Below are positions 1 to 6,067 of a stretch of DNA of 8,003 nucleotides, in pieces; the first letter of the stretch is position 1; each line of letters starts with the position of its first letter. Under the pieces are notes generated by a model that saw only the letters and a list, made by a program, of their open reading frames with translations, was not told the origin of the DNA and did not search any database. Source of the stretch: an uncultured Gammaproteobacteria bacterium (lineage in GTDB: Bacteria; Pseudomonadota; Gammaproteobacteria; Coxiellales; Coxiellaceae); assembly GCA_903870185.1 (NCBI GenBank), contig CAIQCE010000117.1, positions 1 to 8,003 on the forward strand. The letters are read 5' to 3'. Made by a program: the position numbers and the translations under genes.

Positions 1-3000
1 GCTCTCTTTTGACGCAAGCCCATTCTCGTTAGCAGCAAGCCTATGAAGCGGATGGGGTCGCGTTCTAATTGTGCTGTGGTGGGGAGCGGGATAAGCCCTT
101 TCAATACATCGCGGTTTTCTTCCATGTATTCAATGAATCCACGGGATTTTAACGTCTCGGCACTGTAATGGAAGTCCGCCGTACTGAGTAATCCTTGGGG
201 GGAATTTAAGTGCAGTAATGTGATGATATATTGATATAACTGTTGCAGGCTTGCGAAGTGGGTAATATCAGCTGCAAACTGCGCACCACCTTCTGTCTGC
301 TTTAGAAAGCGTGTGCGTGCCAGTTCTGTATCGCCTAGGGCTAGTTCGAGTGTTTGAACCTGACGCTTGAATCGTCCGTCATTATCAATAGAGGCTAATG
401 AAGCAATGCTCTCGGTGTCTTGTTTATCCAGATTGTAGAAATCAATCAGGGTTTGTTTTTTAACACTGCGTGTGTCATCCATTGTTTTGCGTGACTTGTT
501 CATGAGTTCGCGCAAGGCAATGGCCGTTTCAGACAAAGTGGCCTCCCCTATTTCTTTCGCCTCTGCCTGTACGAAGGCCTGTTTTAACTGTCTAAACTGT
601 TTTCGGATATTTGTATCGGGTGCTTCGGTTGCGTACACTAAATCGATGCCTTCATGCAAGGACAGGAGTGCAAACTGTTGATAGAAGTTATTAAGGCTGG
701 CATGTCGTGATTGAGTGACGGACAGACATAGAGCCTCGTAGTCATCATTCATCAAGACTTGCGCGCCTTCATTGGTGAGGTTCATTAAACTTAAATCGTG
801 TTGATGGGTAGCTATCCAGCGCGCTGCAATGGTGTCTGCATCCAGCGGATTACTGGCACGACGTTTTTCACAGTAGACGTGTCGTACACTTTTACCACGG
901 ACCCGCCCTAGCGCCTGCATGCAGTCATTGGCGGTGTTGATGCTGGATTGGAACACGCCACCAACAAAATCAAAGTGATTGTTGTCGATGGATACGCCCG
1001 TACTCACACTGGGCGTGCAGATGATATAATCGTATTTAGCAGACTCAGTATTCACATCATTGAAAAAAGCCTGATTCGCTTCATCTCCTGCGTTGTCACT
1101 GGCAATGTAGAGCCCGAGCTTGTCAGGGAAGGCTGTTTTAAAGGCGGCAAAGGTTTTAAACGCATCGGCCTTGGAGTTAAAGGCCAGATACACGGCGCCA
1201 CCCTCCTCCAATTCACGCATGGCCGCTAACTGGACGCTTTCACCACTGTCGTGAAGAATCATGGTGCGGCTTGCAGCCAATATGTGTTGATTGATGTGGA
1301 CTGTGACAGGCTTACCGGGACAGGTAGCATTGATGAATTGGGCTGTGGTCTTGCTAAGATGTGCGTCTAGGCATATGAGGGTTTTAGCGTGACTCATGAC
1401 GTGTTGCAGTACCTGAAACACCAGTGGTTTTTGTTCGATGTGGGTGGTGAGGCGGGCTAACACCTGCTCTACTTCGTCAATCACGACAATATCATAATCC
1501 TGTAAAGGGGCGTTGGCGGTGAGTTTGCCGAGTGAGTTTAAGCAAATGCCTAGGCGGGATTCTATTTGCAGGTCGTAGTTGTCACACGCGTTGTAACTGC
1601 ATAGCTCAAGACGGGTACACGCACTTTCAACCAGTGATATTAAATGCGTGGCGAAGAGTACGGATTTATTCTGATAATTTTTTACAAACGCCTCTACCAC
1701 GGCGGTTTTACCGGTACCGATGTCTGATTTAATCAGGTGTACGCCCGCATCGAATTCAATTTTTGGCAGGAACCTTGAATCATAAATGAATCGTTGACCC
1801 TGCTCGAAGTTGGCGGGAGAAATTACGCCGAAGTGATACTTTCGGTAAAGGTCTAATTCTCGTGTTAAGGCCAGTTTGATGTCAGGTAGAAGCGGCGTGG
1901 TATTGGCAATGGTTTCAAGATTGCTTAACTGGTGCAGGTCGTTAAAGTCTGTGGCGCTGTCTTTCAGGTTGATGTAGGTGACAGCTTCATCAGGCAAAGA
2001 TGCCAGTAGCATTAATTTCACGGATTCGATGGATGGTTCGGCAAAATCAAACCATAAGGGTGAATCAGTCATGGTTTGATTGAGTGTATCGGCTAGCTTT
2101 AAGCGTGAGGCATAAGGTAATTCAGGAAGAATTGTAAAATCAGGTGTGCATACGCGTGCATCACCACCGAGTTTAAACGCGGTACGGTTAGCCTGGATTA
2201 AACCGGTGTTGCCTAGAAGAGTACCATTCGGCAGAAGTTTTCCTGCTTTTTGCCAGTCGTTGTCTGCCCAGAGGATGATTTGAATTTTAGGGTAGGCCGC
2301 TTTTAATGCTTTGGCGACCGGTAACAGGTTAAACGCATCCATGGCGGCTATAACCGGCTCATTGATTGCCATAAAAATACTGGCGGCTGTCGCTACCCCC
2401 TCGCAAATGTGAAGGGTTCCGAGCTTTTCAGGCAAACCATCCAATCCTATGAGTGCAAAATGACCCTTTTTGTTTAGCCCCTTGGTGAAACGCTTTTGAC
2501 CGTCGTTATAGATGGTTTGCAAGCCCTGGTATGCGCCTTGGGTGTTGATGATTTTAACGGTCAGGTGATCTCGACCAATGCGAATTCCGGGAATAGCTGC
2601 ATCTTTTAAGCCTTTGCGAGCGAGATAATCGGATCTACCTTCAAGGTTTAATGTATTCCAGTGCTTGAGATCACGTGCTAGGTAATCAATAATGGGGATT
2701 TCATCTTTCTTTATCACGGGCAGTGGTTTGGTAGGTCTTACTTGAACAGGAACAAGTGGCTTCATCCCTCCATCCAGCGCCTGCTTCCAAAGCTCTTTAA
2801 GAGCTGCCTTACTGTCAAATCGTTCTGATCGATTACCATCTCGGAATGTATAGTAGGATAACGTTAGATAAGGAATGCCATGGTTGTCGGTGTTGAGCGT
2901 GCCGCGATAGCTTTCTTTTTTAGGCTTATCAAGGTAATGCCAACGTTTGTCCAGAATGAGTGTGGATAAGGGTGCTTTTAGTTGTGCCGCATGTTCTGTG

Positions 3001-3122
3001 ATGAAGGCTATGCCGTCATCAATTAGGCGTGAAGTGATGTATGCGTTGTTTTGGGTTACCCAATCCTTGAATGATAAGGGTTTAGACTTACTGGAAGCGT
3101 GTTGGTTTGGTAAATTTTGCAT
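1..3122 (-). CDS. Large plasmid replication protein, Toprim + helicase (CyRepA1/OBP-like), C-terminus beyond the window
   Basis: The minus-strand frame from ATG at 3122 stays open to position 1: about 1040 residues are visible and no stop is reached. An AGGG ribosome site at 3134-3131 lies 8 nt before the ATG. Domains seen: an N-terminal region rich in aromatic and basic residues (about 1-170). Then a Toprim-type domain with CEG at 240-242 (E241) and DND at 287-289, as in plasmid and phage primases. Then an ATPase with Walker A IGTGKT at 468-473 (K472), Walker B IDEVE at 548-552, STGVSID at 707-713 and a motif-VI-like QALGRVRG at 736-743. The primase-plus-helicase order matches the family annotated as CyRepA1 plasmid replication proteins, whose helicase resembles the herpesvirus origin-binding protein. 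It probably binds or unwinds the adjacent origin and primes synthesis. It is divergent from parA and clearly richer in GC than the par region. The family call is from recognised motifs, not a search; the coding call is secure. Confidence 0.87.
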   Translation of the reverse strand, partial: MQNLPNQHASSKSKPLSFKDWVTQNNAYITSRLIDDGIAFITEHAAQLKAPLSTLILDKRWHYLDKPKKESYRGTLNTDNHGIPYLTLSYYTFRDGNRSERFDSKAALKELWKQALDGGMKPLVPVQVRPTKPLPVIKKDEIPIIDYLARDLKHWNTLNLEGRSDYLARKGLKDAAIPGIRIGRDHLTVKIINTQGAYQGLQTIYNDGQKRFTKGLNKKGHFALIGLDGLPEKLGTLHICEGVATAASIFMAINEPVIAAMDAFNLLPVAKALKAAYPKIQIILWADNDWQKAGKLLPNGTLLGNTGLIQANRTAFKLGGDARVCTPDFTILPELPYASRLKLADTLNQTMTDSPLWFDFAEPSIESVKLMLLASLPDEAVTYINLKDSATDFNDLHQLSNLETIANTTPLLPDIKLALTRELDLYRKYHFGVISPANFEQGQRFIYDSRFLPKIEFDAGVHLIKSDIGTGKTAVVEAFVKNYQNKSVLFATHLISLVESACTRLELCSYNACDNYDLQIESRLGICLNSLGKLTANAPLQDYDIVVIDEVEQVLARLTTHIEQKPLVFQVLQHVMSHAKTLICLDAHLSKTTAQFINATCPGKPVTVHINQHILAASRTMILHDSGESVQLAAMRELEEGGAVYLAFNSKADAFKTFAAFKTAFPDKLGLYIASDNAGDEANQAFFNDVNTESAKYDYIICTPSVSTGVSIDNNHFDFVGGVFQSSINTANDCMQALGRVRGKSVRHVYCEKRRASNPLDADTIAARWIATHQHDLSLMNLTNEGAQVLMNDDYEALCLSVTQSRHASLNNFYQQFALLSLHEGIDLVYATEAPDTNIRKQFRQLKQAFVQAEAKEIGEATLSETAIALRELMNKSRKTMDDTRSVKKQTLIDFYNLDKQDTESIASLASIDNDGRFKRQVQTLELALGDTELARTRFLKQTEGGAQFAADITHFASLQQLYQYIITLLHLNSPQGLLSTADFHYSAETLKSRGFIEYMEENRDVLKGLIPLPTTAQLERDPIRFIGLLLTRMGLRQKR
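2961..2969 (-). promoter_or_regulatory. Perfect DnaA box inside rep
   Basis: The minus strand reads TTATCCACA, the consensus E. coli DnaA box, in the 5' part of the rep coding sequence, about 150 bp inside the gene. A perfect match to this 9-mer is expected well under once by chance in 8 kb on both strands. Being coding sequence near a probable origin, it could be a real host-initiator site or a coincidence. Confidence 0.3.
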
Positions 3123-3149
3123 AATACTATCCCTGTCACCAATATTTTA

Positions 3150-3178
3150 TTGATGTTTTAAGGGAACAAAGCTAAAAT
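3150..3178 (+). promoter_or_regulatory. Possible antisense promoter across the rep leader
   Basis: TTGATG at 3150-3155 (4/6 to -35) and TAAAAT at 3173-3178 (5/6 to -10) are separated by exactly 17 nt on the plus strand, pointing away from rep. A transcript would start near 3185 and run into the hairpin and T-run at 3229-3275. It would be complementary to the proposed rep leader. AT-rich DNA yields such matches by chance, so this is tentative. Confidence 0.28.
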
Positions 3179-3212
3179 AGCATTGTTATTTTAGTTATAT
3201 TAGCTTTGTTCC
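3163..3212. repeat. 13-bp perfect inverted repeat in the rep leader
   Basis: GGAACAAAGCTAA at 3163-3175 is matched exactly by TTAGCTTTGTTCC at 3200-3212, with 24 nt between. A second, competing pair lies inside: CTAAAATA at 3172-3179 with TATTTTAG at 3187-3194. The repeat ends 40 bp upstream of the rep ATG. It could be a repressor operator or, in the rep mRNA, two mutually exclusive hairpins. No T-run follows on the minus strand, so it is not an intrinsic terminator. Confidence 0.7.
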
Positions 3213-3228
3213 AAACTATTTGTATTAT

Positions 3229-3275
3229 CGGTTATGGCTGGCCTCGGAAACCGGCCATAATCGAAATCCTTTTTT
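3229..3275 (+). terminator. GC-rich hairpin followed by T-run, possible plus-strand terminator
   Basis: CGGTTATGGCTGG at 3229-3241 pairs with CCGGCCATAATCG at 3251-3263 at 11 of 13 positions, around a 9-nt loop. It stands out as GC-rich in AT-rich DNA. Six T residues follow at 3270-3275, but 6-9 nt after the stem, which is further than in a classic rho-independent terminator. Nothing suitable follows on the minus strand. It may end a short antisense RNA or simply be a leader structure in the rep mRNA. Confidence 0.35.
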
Positions 3276-3367
3276 CTAGTTCATCACTTGATGCCCCTAT
3301 TGTTCATAGTTATCTGACATATAATTTTTACAATGAAAATCCGAACCACTAAATATTATTAATATCG

Positions 3368-3396
3368 ACTTTAATTTTTATATTTATATGTGTCAA
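3368..3396 (-). promoter_or_regulatory. Probable rep promoter
   Basis: On the minus strand a perfect TTGACA (3396-3391) is followed after 17 nt by TAAAGT (3373-3368, 4/6 to the -10 consensus). Transcription would start near 3361, giving rep a leader of about 240 nt that contains both inverted repeats. The promoter sits about 40 bp from the first iteron, so an iteron-binding protein could affect it. Confidence 0.5.
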
Positions 3397-3433
3397 GCGC
3401 CAAAAGATCTATAACCCATTGAAAATTATAAGA

Positions 3434-3652
3434 ATAAGAGACACAAAAACAGTTAATTCAATTTTAAATAAGAGACACAAAAATATTTGTTTCTAAAATT
3501 TATAAGAGACACAAATTCTAATGCATTGTTTAATAATACACCTATGTACTTCCTTTATTTAAGGCTTTAAACAATCAAAAAGCTCTTTTATTACAGCCAC
3601 CTATAAGAGACACAAAAATAGAATTTCAAATACTAAATAAGAGACACATAAA
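3434..3652 (+). repeat. Five noncoding iterons, core ATAAGAGACACAAAAA
   Basis: Copies start at 3434, 3468, 3502, 3603 and 3637. Those at 3434, 3468 and 3603 are exact over 16 bp; 3502 matches over the first 14; 3637 has one mismatch (A to T near the end). Steps are 34 bp within each group (3434-3468-3502 and 3603-3637), with a 101-bp gap between groups. All have the same orientation and the spacers are unrelated in sequence. The same core recurs in the coding repeats at 5035-5484. These are most likely binding sites of the replication initiator or of the partition DNA-binding protein. Confidence 0.9.
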
Positions 3653-3667
3653 ATAGTGATTTCGTGA

Positions 3668-3691
3668 TTATTCAATTGGAGAATTGAATAA
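3668..3691. repeat. 10-bp perfect palindrome
   Basis: TTATTCAATT (3668-3677) and AATTGAATAA (3682-3691) are perfect inverted arms around GGAG. It lies just after the last iteron and just before the A-tracts, about 95 bp upstream of the parA -35 box. Without a following T-run it is not a plus-strand terminator. A dimer-binding operator for a par regulator is possible. Confidence 0.55.
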
Positions 3692-3692
3692 C

Positions 3693-3720
3693 AAAAAAAA
3701 ATAAAAAAAACACAAAAAAA
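3693..3720 (+). other. Three helically phased A-tracts (likely bent DNA)
   Basis: Runs of 9, 8 and 7 A residues lie at 3693-3701, 3703-3710 and 3714-3720. Their centres are about 9.5-10.5 bp apart, close to one helical turn, which is the arrangement known to curve DNA. The bend lies between the iterons and the parA promoter, as often seen in plasmid origins and centromeres. Confidence 0.5.
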
Positions 3721-3784
3721 TATTTTTCAACAACAACACACAATATCTGCAATCCACGATTTTTAGAAAATTTTATAAAAAACG

Positions 3785-3812
3785 TTGACAAAGATCTAGA
3801 GTCATTTATAGT
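3785..3812 (+). promoter_or_regulatory. parA promoter
   Basis: A perfect TTGACA at 3785-3790 and TATAGT at 3807-3812 (5/6) are separated by 16 nt. Transcription would begin near 3819, giving a short leader of about 22 nt before the ATG at 3841. No competing site of equal quality was seen nearby. Confidence 0.65.
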
Positions 3813-3840
3813 TAAATTTTCAACTTTGATTGGATTCATA

Positions 3841-4854
3841 ATGAAAACTATAAGCACCAAAGACTTTTCTTCTCTAATAAAAGTTTCTCCCCACCTTATA
3901 TATAAGCTCATAAAAGAACATAACTTACCCGTTGTCCCATTAGGGAATAAAAATGTTTTGCCTGCTGATAGCATTAGGAGAATACTTGAAATTCGTGGTT
4001 TTAAATATAAATCAAAAGATTCCAAGCCTATGATTATTAATGTATTTGGTATGAAGGGTGGTATTGGTAAAACTTCTATAGCCACAGCCTTTGCAGAAGG
4101 TTCTAGCAGATTGGGGTTTAGAGTTTTAGCCATTGATCTGGATATGCAGGGGAACTTGACGCAGTCTTTTAACATGAAAAAACATGGCCAGCCAGTTCTG
4201 TACCATGTGATCGTTGGCGATAAAACTATCGAAGATGTTATTCTACCAGTGACACCCAATCTGCATCTGCTACCATCTTCATTAGATAATTCTCAAATTG
4301 AGCATGTATTAAACTCTAAACAGTCTATCAATATTACTAATTTTTTTGATGAGATGCTTGATTCTGTTATGTTTGACTATGATCTGATAGTAATTGATTG
4401 TCCCCCTTCTATTCATAAAATCACTGTTTGCGCATCTTGTTTCGCAACAGAGAATTTAATACCAATCAATGCTGATATCGATTCTTTTGATGGTGTAGTA
4501 ATGACCGTTTCTGAAATAGAAAAAATTGAGCGATCTTTTAAAAACCTATCCATTAAAATTAATTATAAAATAGTGTTCAATAAATACGACGCGAGAGAGA
4601 AATTAAGCCTAAATATTATGGGATCTATAAGTGAAAGAAAAAATCTTAAAGACAACCTCCTACCCATAGTTATAAGAACTAATACCGCCTTTAAAAATAC
4701 TAAAGCTGATGGCGAATATATTTTCGACTCAAAAAAATCTACCGCTAAAGAGGACTGTTATGCATTGATTTCTGAGCTGACAGGATTAACCGATTGGGTG
4801 AACCGAGGTAAATCGAATTCAAGTATTAAAGATATTGAAAGAGTTGCTTCCTAG
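3841..4854 (+). CDS. parA: ParA-type partition ATPase with N-terminal HTH
   Basis: This 337-residue protein is a type Ia-like ParA: an ATPase that, with a centromere-binding partner, segregates low-copy plasmids over the nucleoid. Residues 4-50 form a MerR/excisionase-like helix-turn-helix (STKDFSSLIKV..LIYKLIKEHNL), which in type Ia ParAs binds an operator and represses the par operon. The ATPase follows: deviant Walker A KGGIGKTS at 72-79 with both signature lysines (K72, K77), Walker A' DLDMQGN at 99-105 and Walker B LIVIDCPPS at 182-190. The frame extends up to a TTG at 3826, but ATG 3841 is preferred because it leaves a sensible leader after the promoter and starts at the HTH. Its ribosome site is weak (GGA at 3832-3834). 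The gene is AT-rich, unlike rep. The partner gene follows after 15 bp with its own ribosome site. Confidence 0.94.
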   Translation: MKTISTKDFSSLIKVSPHLIYKLIKEHNLPVVPLGNKNVLPADSIRRILEIRGFKYKSKDSKPMIINVFGMKGGIGKTSIATAFAEGSSRLGFRVLAIDLDMQGNLTQSFNMKKHGQPVLYHVIVGDKTIEDVILPVTPNLHLLPSSLDNSQIEHVLNSKQSINITNFFDEMLDSVMFDYDLIVIDCPPSIHKITVCASCFATENLIPINADIDSFDGVVMTVSEIEKIERSFKNLSIKINYKIVFNKYDAREKLSLNIMGSISERKNLKDNLLPIVIRTNTAFKNTKADGEYIFDSKKSTAKEDCYALISELTGLTDWVNRGKSNSSIKDIERVAS

Positions 4855-4857
4855 AAT

Positions 4858-4862
4858 AAGGG
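4858..4862 (+). promoter_or_regulatory. Ribosome binding site of the parA partner
   Basis: AAGGG lies 7 nt before the ATG at 4870, within the 15-bp gap after parA. It is much stronger than the site of parA, so the partner may be made in excess over ParA, as is common in par operons. Confidence 0.7.
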
Positions 4863-4869
4863 TATCTTA

Positions 4870-5820
4870 ATGAATATTGAAGAGATGCTTAAGCAGCAAG
4901 AAAAGCGTGGCTTAAAGCAAAATACCATTAAAGCCAAGATGCAAAGTTATGATGACTATGTAAAGGATGATACTTCTCCTAGGCCTTACAATACACCGAA
5001 TGTGCTTGATTTATTTACTGATCTAAATAAATCTACAATAGACACAAAAACCATATCCAGCGCAGAATCGATAAGGGACACAAAAACCACATCAAGCGCA
5101 GAATCGATAAGGGACACAAAAACCACATCAAGTGCAGAAGAGATAAGAGACACAAAAACAACACCCGGTGCAGGAGGGATAAGAGACACAAAAACCACAC
5201 CAGGTGCAGGAGAGATAAGGGACACAAAAACCATACCTAGTGCAGAAGGGATAAGAGACACAAAAACCATACCCAGTGCAGGAGAGATAAGAGACACAAA
5301 AACCACATCCAGTGCAGAATGGATAAGGGACACAAAAACCATACCTAGTGCAGAATGGATAAGGGACACAAAAACCATACCCAGCGCAGAATCGATAAGG
5401 GACACAAAAACCATACCCAGCGCAGAAGGAATAAGGGACACAACAACCATACCCAGTGCAGAAGGAATAAGGGACACAAAAAATAGAGATACTCCAGAAA
5501 AAACGCCGCGTACCGGCAGACCAGCCAAGGGTAATAAATATCAGTATTCTGATCTTTCAGGAAATTTAAAGAAATTAGTTGATGAAATTGCTAATCGATG
5601 TGTGGTTCTTGGGGATTTAACCATTCCGAATATAGACAAATTTGATTTTTCAAAAAAAACCGGGGTTAAAATAGGGGCAATTAAAACAACCGTTATTAGA
5701 TTAAACGAAAAGGGGGTCATTACATATTATGAAGCAACTAAGGGGAGAAATTCATCCTGGAAGTTTGTTTTGTCTTCCAAAATACTAGATCAATACATTA
5801 GAAGTATACGTGGCAATTAG
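4870..5820 (+). CDS. Putative centromere/iteron-binding partner of ParA with coding iterons
   Basis: This 316-residue protein is placed where a ParB-like partner is expected, but no ParB/Srx motif or classic ParB HTH is visible. It has three parts. Residues 1-55 are charged and probably helical (EEMLKQQEKRGLKQNTIKAK), and could contact ParA. Residues 56-205 are 12 tandem 12-residue repeats of the pattern IRDTKT[IT][PS][SG]A[EG]x plus a short thirteenth, probably an unstructured hydrophilic linker. Residues 206-316 look like a winged helix: a basic GRPAKGNKY entry, helices around LKKLVDEIANRC, a likely recognition helix IGAIKTTVIRLNEKGV and a strand-rich wing ITYYEATKGRNSSWKFVL. The DNA of the repeats contains the same 16-bp core as the origin iterons. 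I infer that it binds those sites and acts as a partition or replication-control protein. An iteron-binding initiator accessory is the main alternative. I do not recognise a named family. Confidence 0.88.
   Translation: MNIEEMLKQQEKRGLKQNTIKAKMQSYDDYVKDDTSPRPYNTPNVLDLFTDLNKSTIDTKTISSAESIRDTKTTSSAESIRDTKTTSSAEEIRDTKTTPGAGGIRDTKTTPGAGEIRDTKTIPSAEGIRDTKTIPSAGEIRDTKTTSSAEWIRDTKTIPSAEWIRDTKTIPSAESIRDTKTIPSAEGIRDTTTIPSAEGIRDTKNRDTPEKTPRTGRPAKGNKYQYSDLSGNLKKLVDEIANRCVVLGDLTIPNIDKFDFSKKTGVKIGAIKTTVIRLNEKGVITYYEATKGRNSSWKFVLSSKILDQYIRSIRGN
5035..5484 (+). repeat. In-frame array of 12 x 36-bp repeats plus a partial unit, each carrying the iteron core
   Basis: Units start every 36 bp from 5035 to 5431, with a partial unit at 5467-5484. 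The core ATAAGRGACACAAAAA is exact in the units at 5071-5395 (10 units) and in the partial one. The first unit lacks the AAGRG part, and the unit at 5431 has one mismatch (AAA to ACA). The intergenic form AAGAG occurs in units 4, 5, 7 and 8; the rest have AAGGG. Both encode Ile-Arg, using the uncommon codons ATA and AGR. Outside the core the amino acids vary, above all at the twelfth position (S,S,E,G,E,G,E,W,W,S,G,G). There are no unique spacers, so it is not a CRISPR. Confidence 0.97.
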
Positions 5821-6067
5821 TCAATGAGTAATCCCTATAGCTGAACTAGAACAGATCAGAAAAACGTTACATGGATGCTGCGTTGATTTTCAACCCGGCC
5901 ATCGTTAATAATCAGAGATCGACCTCAGTTTTAGGGATGGTTCAATTGCAGTGAACGATGGCACAAATTTGGGAACACCTCAGGCAATAGTCTCTATATA
6001 TAAAGCCTAAGCTGTTCCACGAATTATGATGTAAGGCTTTGGACATACAGTCTTGTTACCCGGTTAA
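5821..6067. other. Gene-free gap between convergent genes
   Basis: The parA partner and the MNT-HEPN gene converge on this 247-bp stretch. No credible gene, tRNA or clear intrinsic terminator is seen on either strand. It holds two weak inverted repeats: GCCATCGTT (5898-5906) with AACGATGGC (5954-5962), and AAAGCCT (6002-6008) with AGGCTTT (6034-6040). Neither has a T-run. It may be the remains of an insertion, but no recognisable transposase fragment was found. Confidence 0.5.

Larger units (their letters stand above)
3123..3840. other. Probable replication origin and control region between divergent rep and parA
   Basis: About 720 bp with no credible gene, very rich in A and T. From left to right it holds the rep ribosome site, a 13-bp perfect inverted repeat, a GC-rich hairpin, a rep promoter, five iterons of one core sequence, a 10-bp palindrome, phased A-tracts and the parA promoter. 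Iterons, AT-rich DNA and a neighbouring initiator gene are the usual makeup of an iteron-type plasmid origin. The origin call is an inference; the parts are listed separately. Confidence 0.65.

Noticed and set aside
472..1732. Small plus-strand frames at 472-681, 948-1229 and 1532-1732
   Set aside because: They are antisense to the long rep gene with its helicase motifs and have no ribosome sites or recognisable content.
3672..4259. 195-residue minus-strand reading frame over the start of parA
   Set aside because: It lies antisense to the conserved HTH and Walker motifs of parA and its end is a poly-Phe/Val stretch made by the A-tracts. No ribosome site or family resemblance.
5035..5484. CRISPR array
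   Set aside because: The 36-bp period is made of contiguous near-identical units with no unique spacers, and it is in frame within a gene; no cas genes are present.
4986..5528. 180-residue and 64-residue minus-strand frames with Val/Leu-rich repeats
   Set aside because: They are the reverse reading of the 36-bp coding repeats; a repeat length divisible by three keeps other frames open too.
5871..5954. 27-residue plus-strand frame in the convergent gap
   Set aside because: No ribosome site, no promoter and no recognisable sequence; lengths like this arise by chance.
5898..6040. Inverted repeats as terminators or insertion-sequence ends
   Set aside because: The 9-bp pair has a 47-nt loop and the 7-bp pair a 25-nt loop; neither has a T-run, target duplication or transposase remnant.
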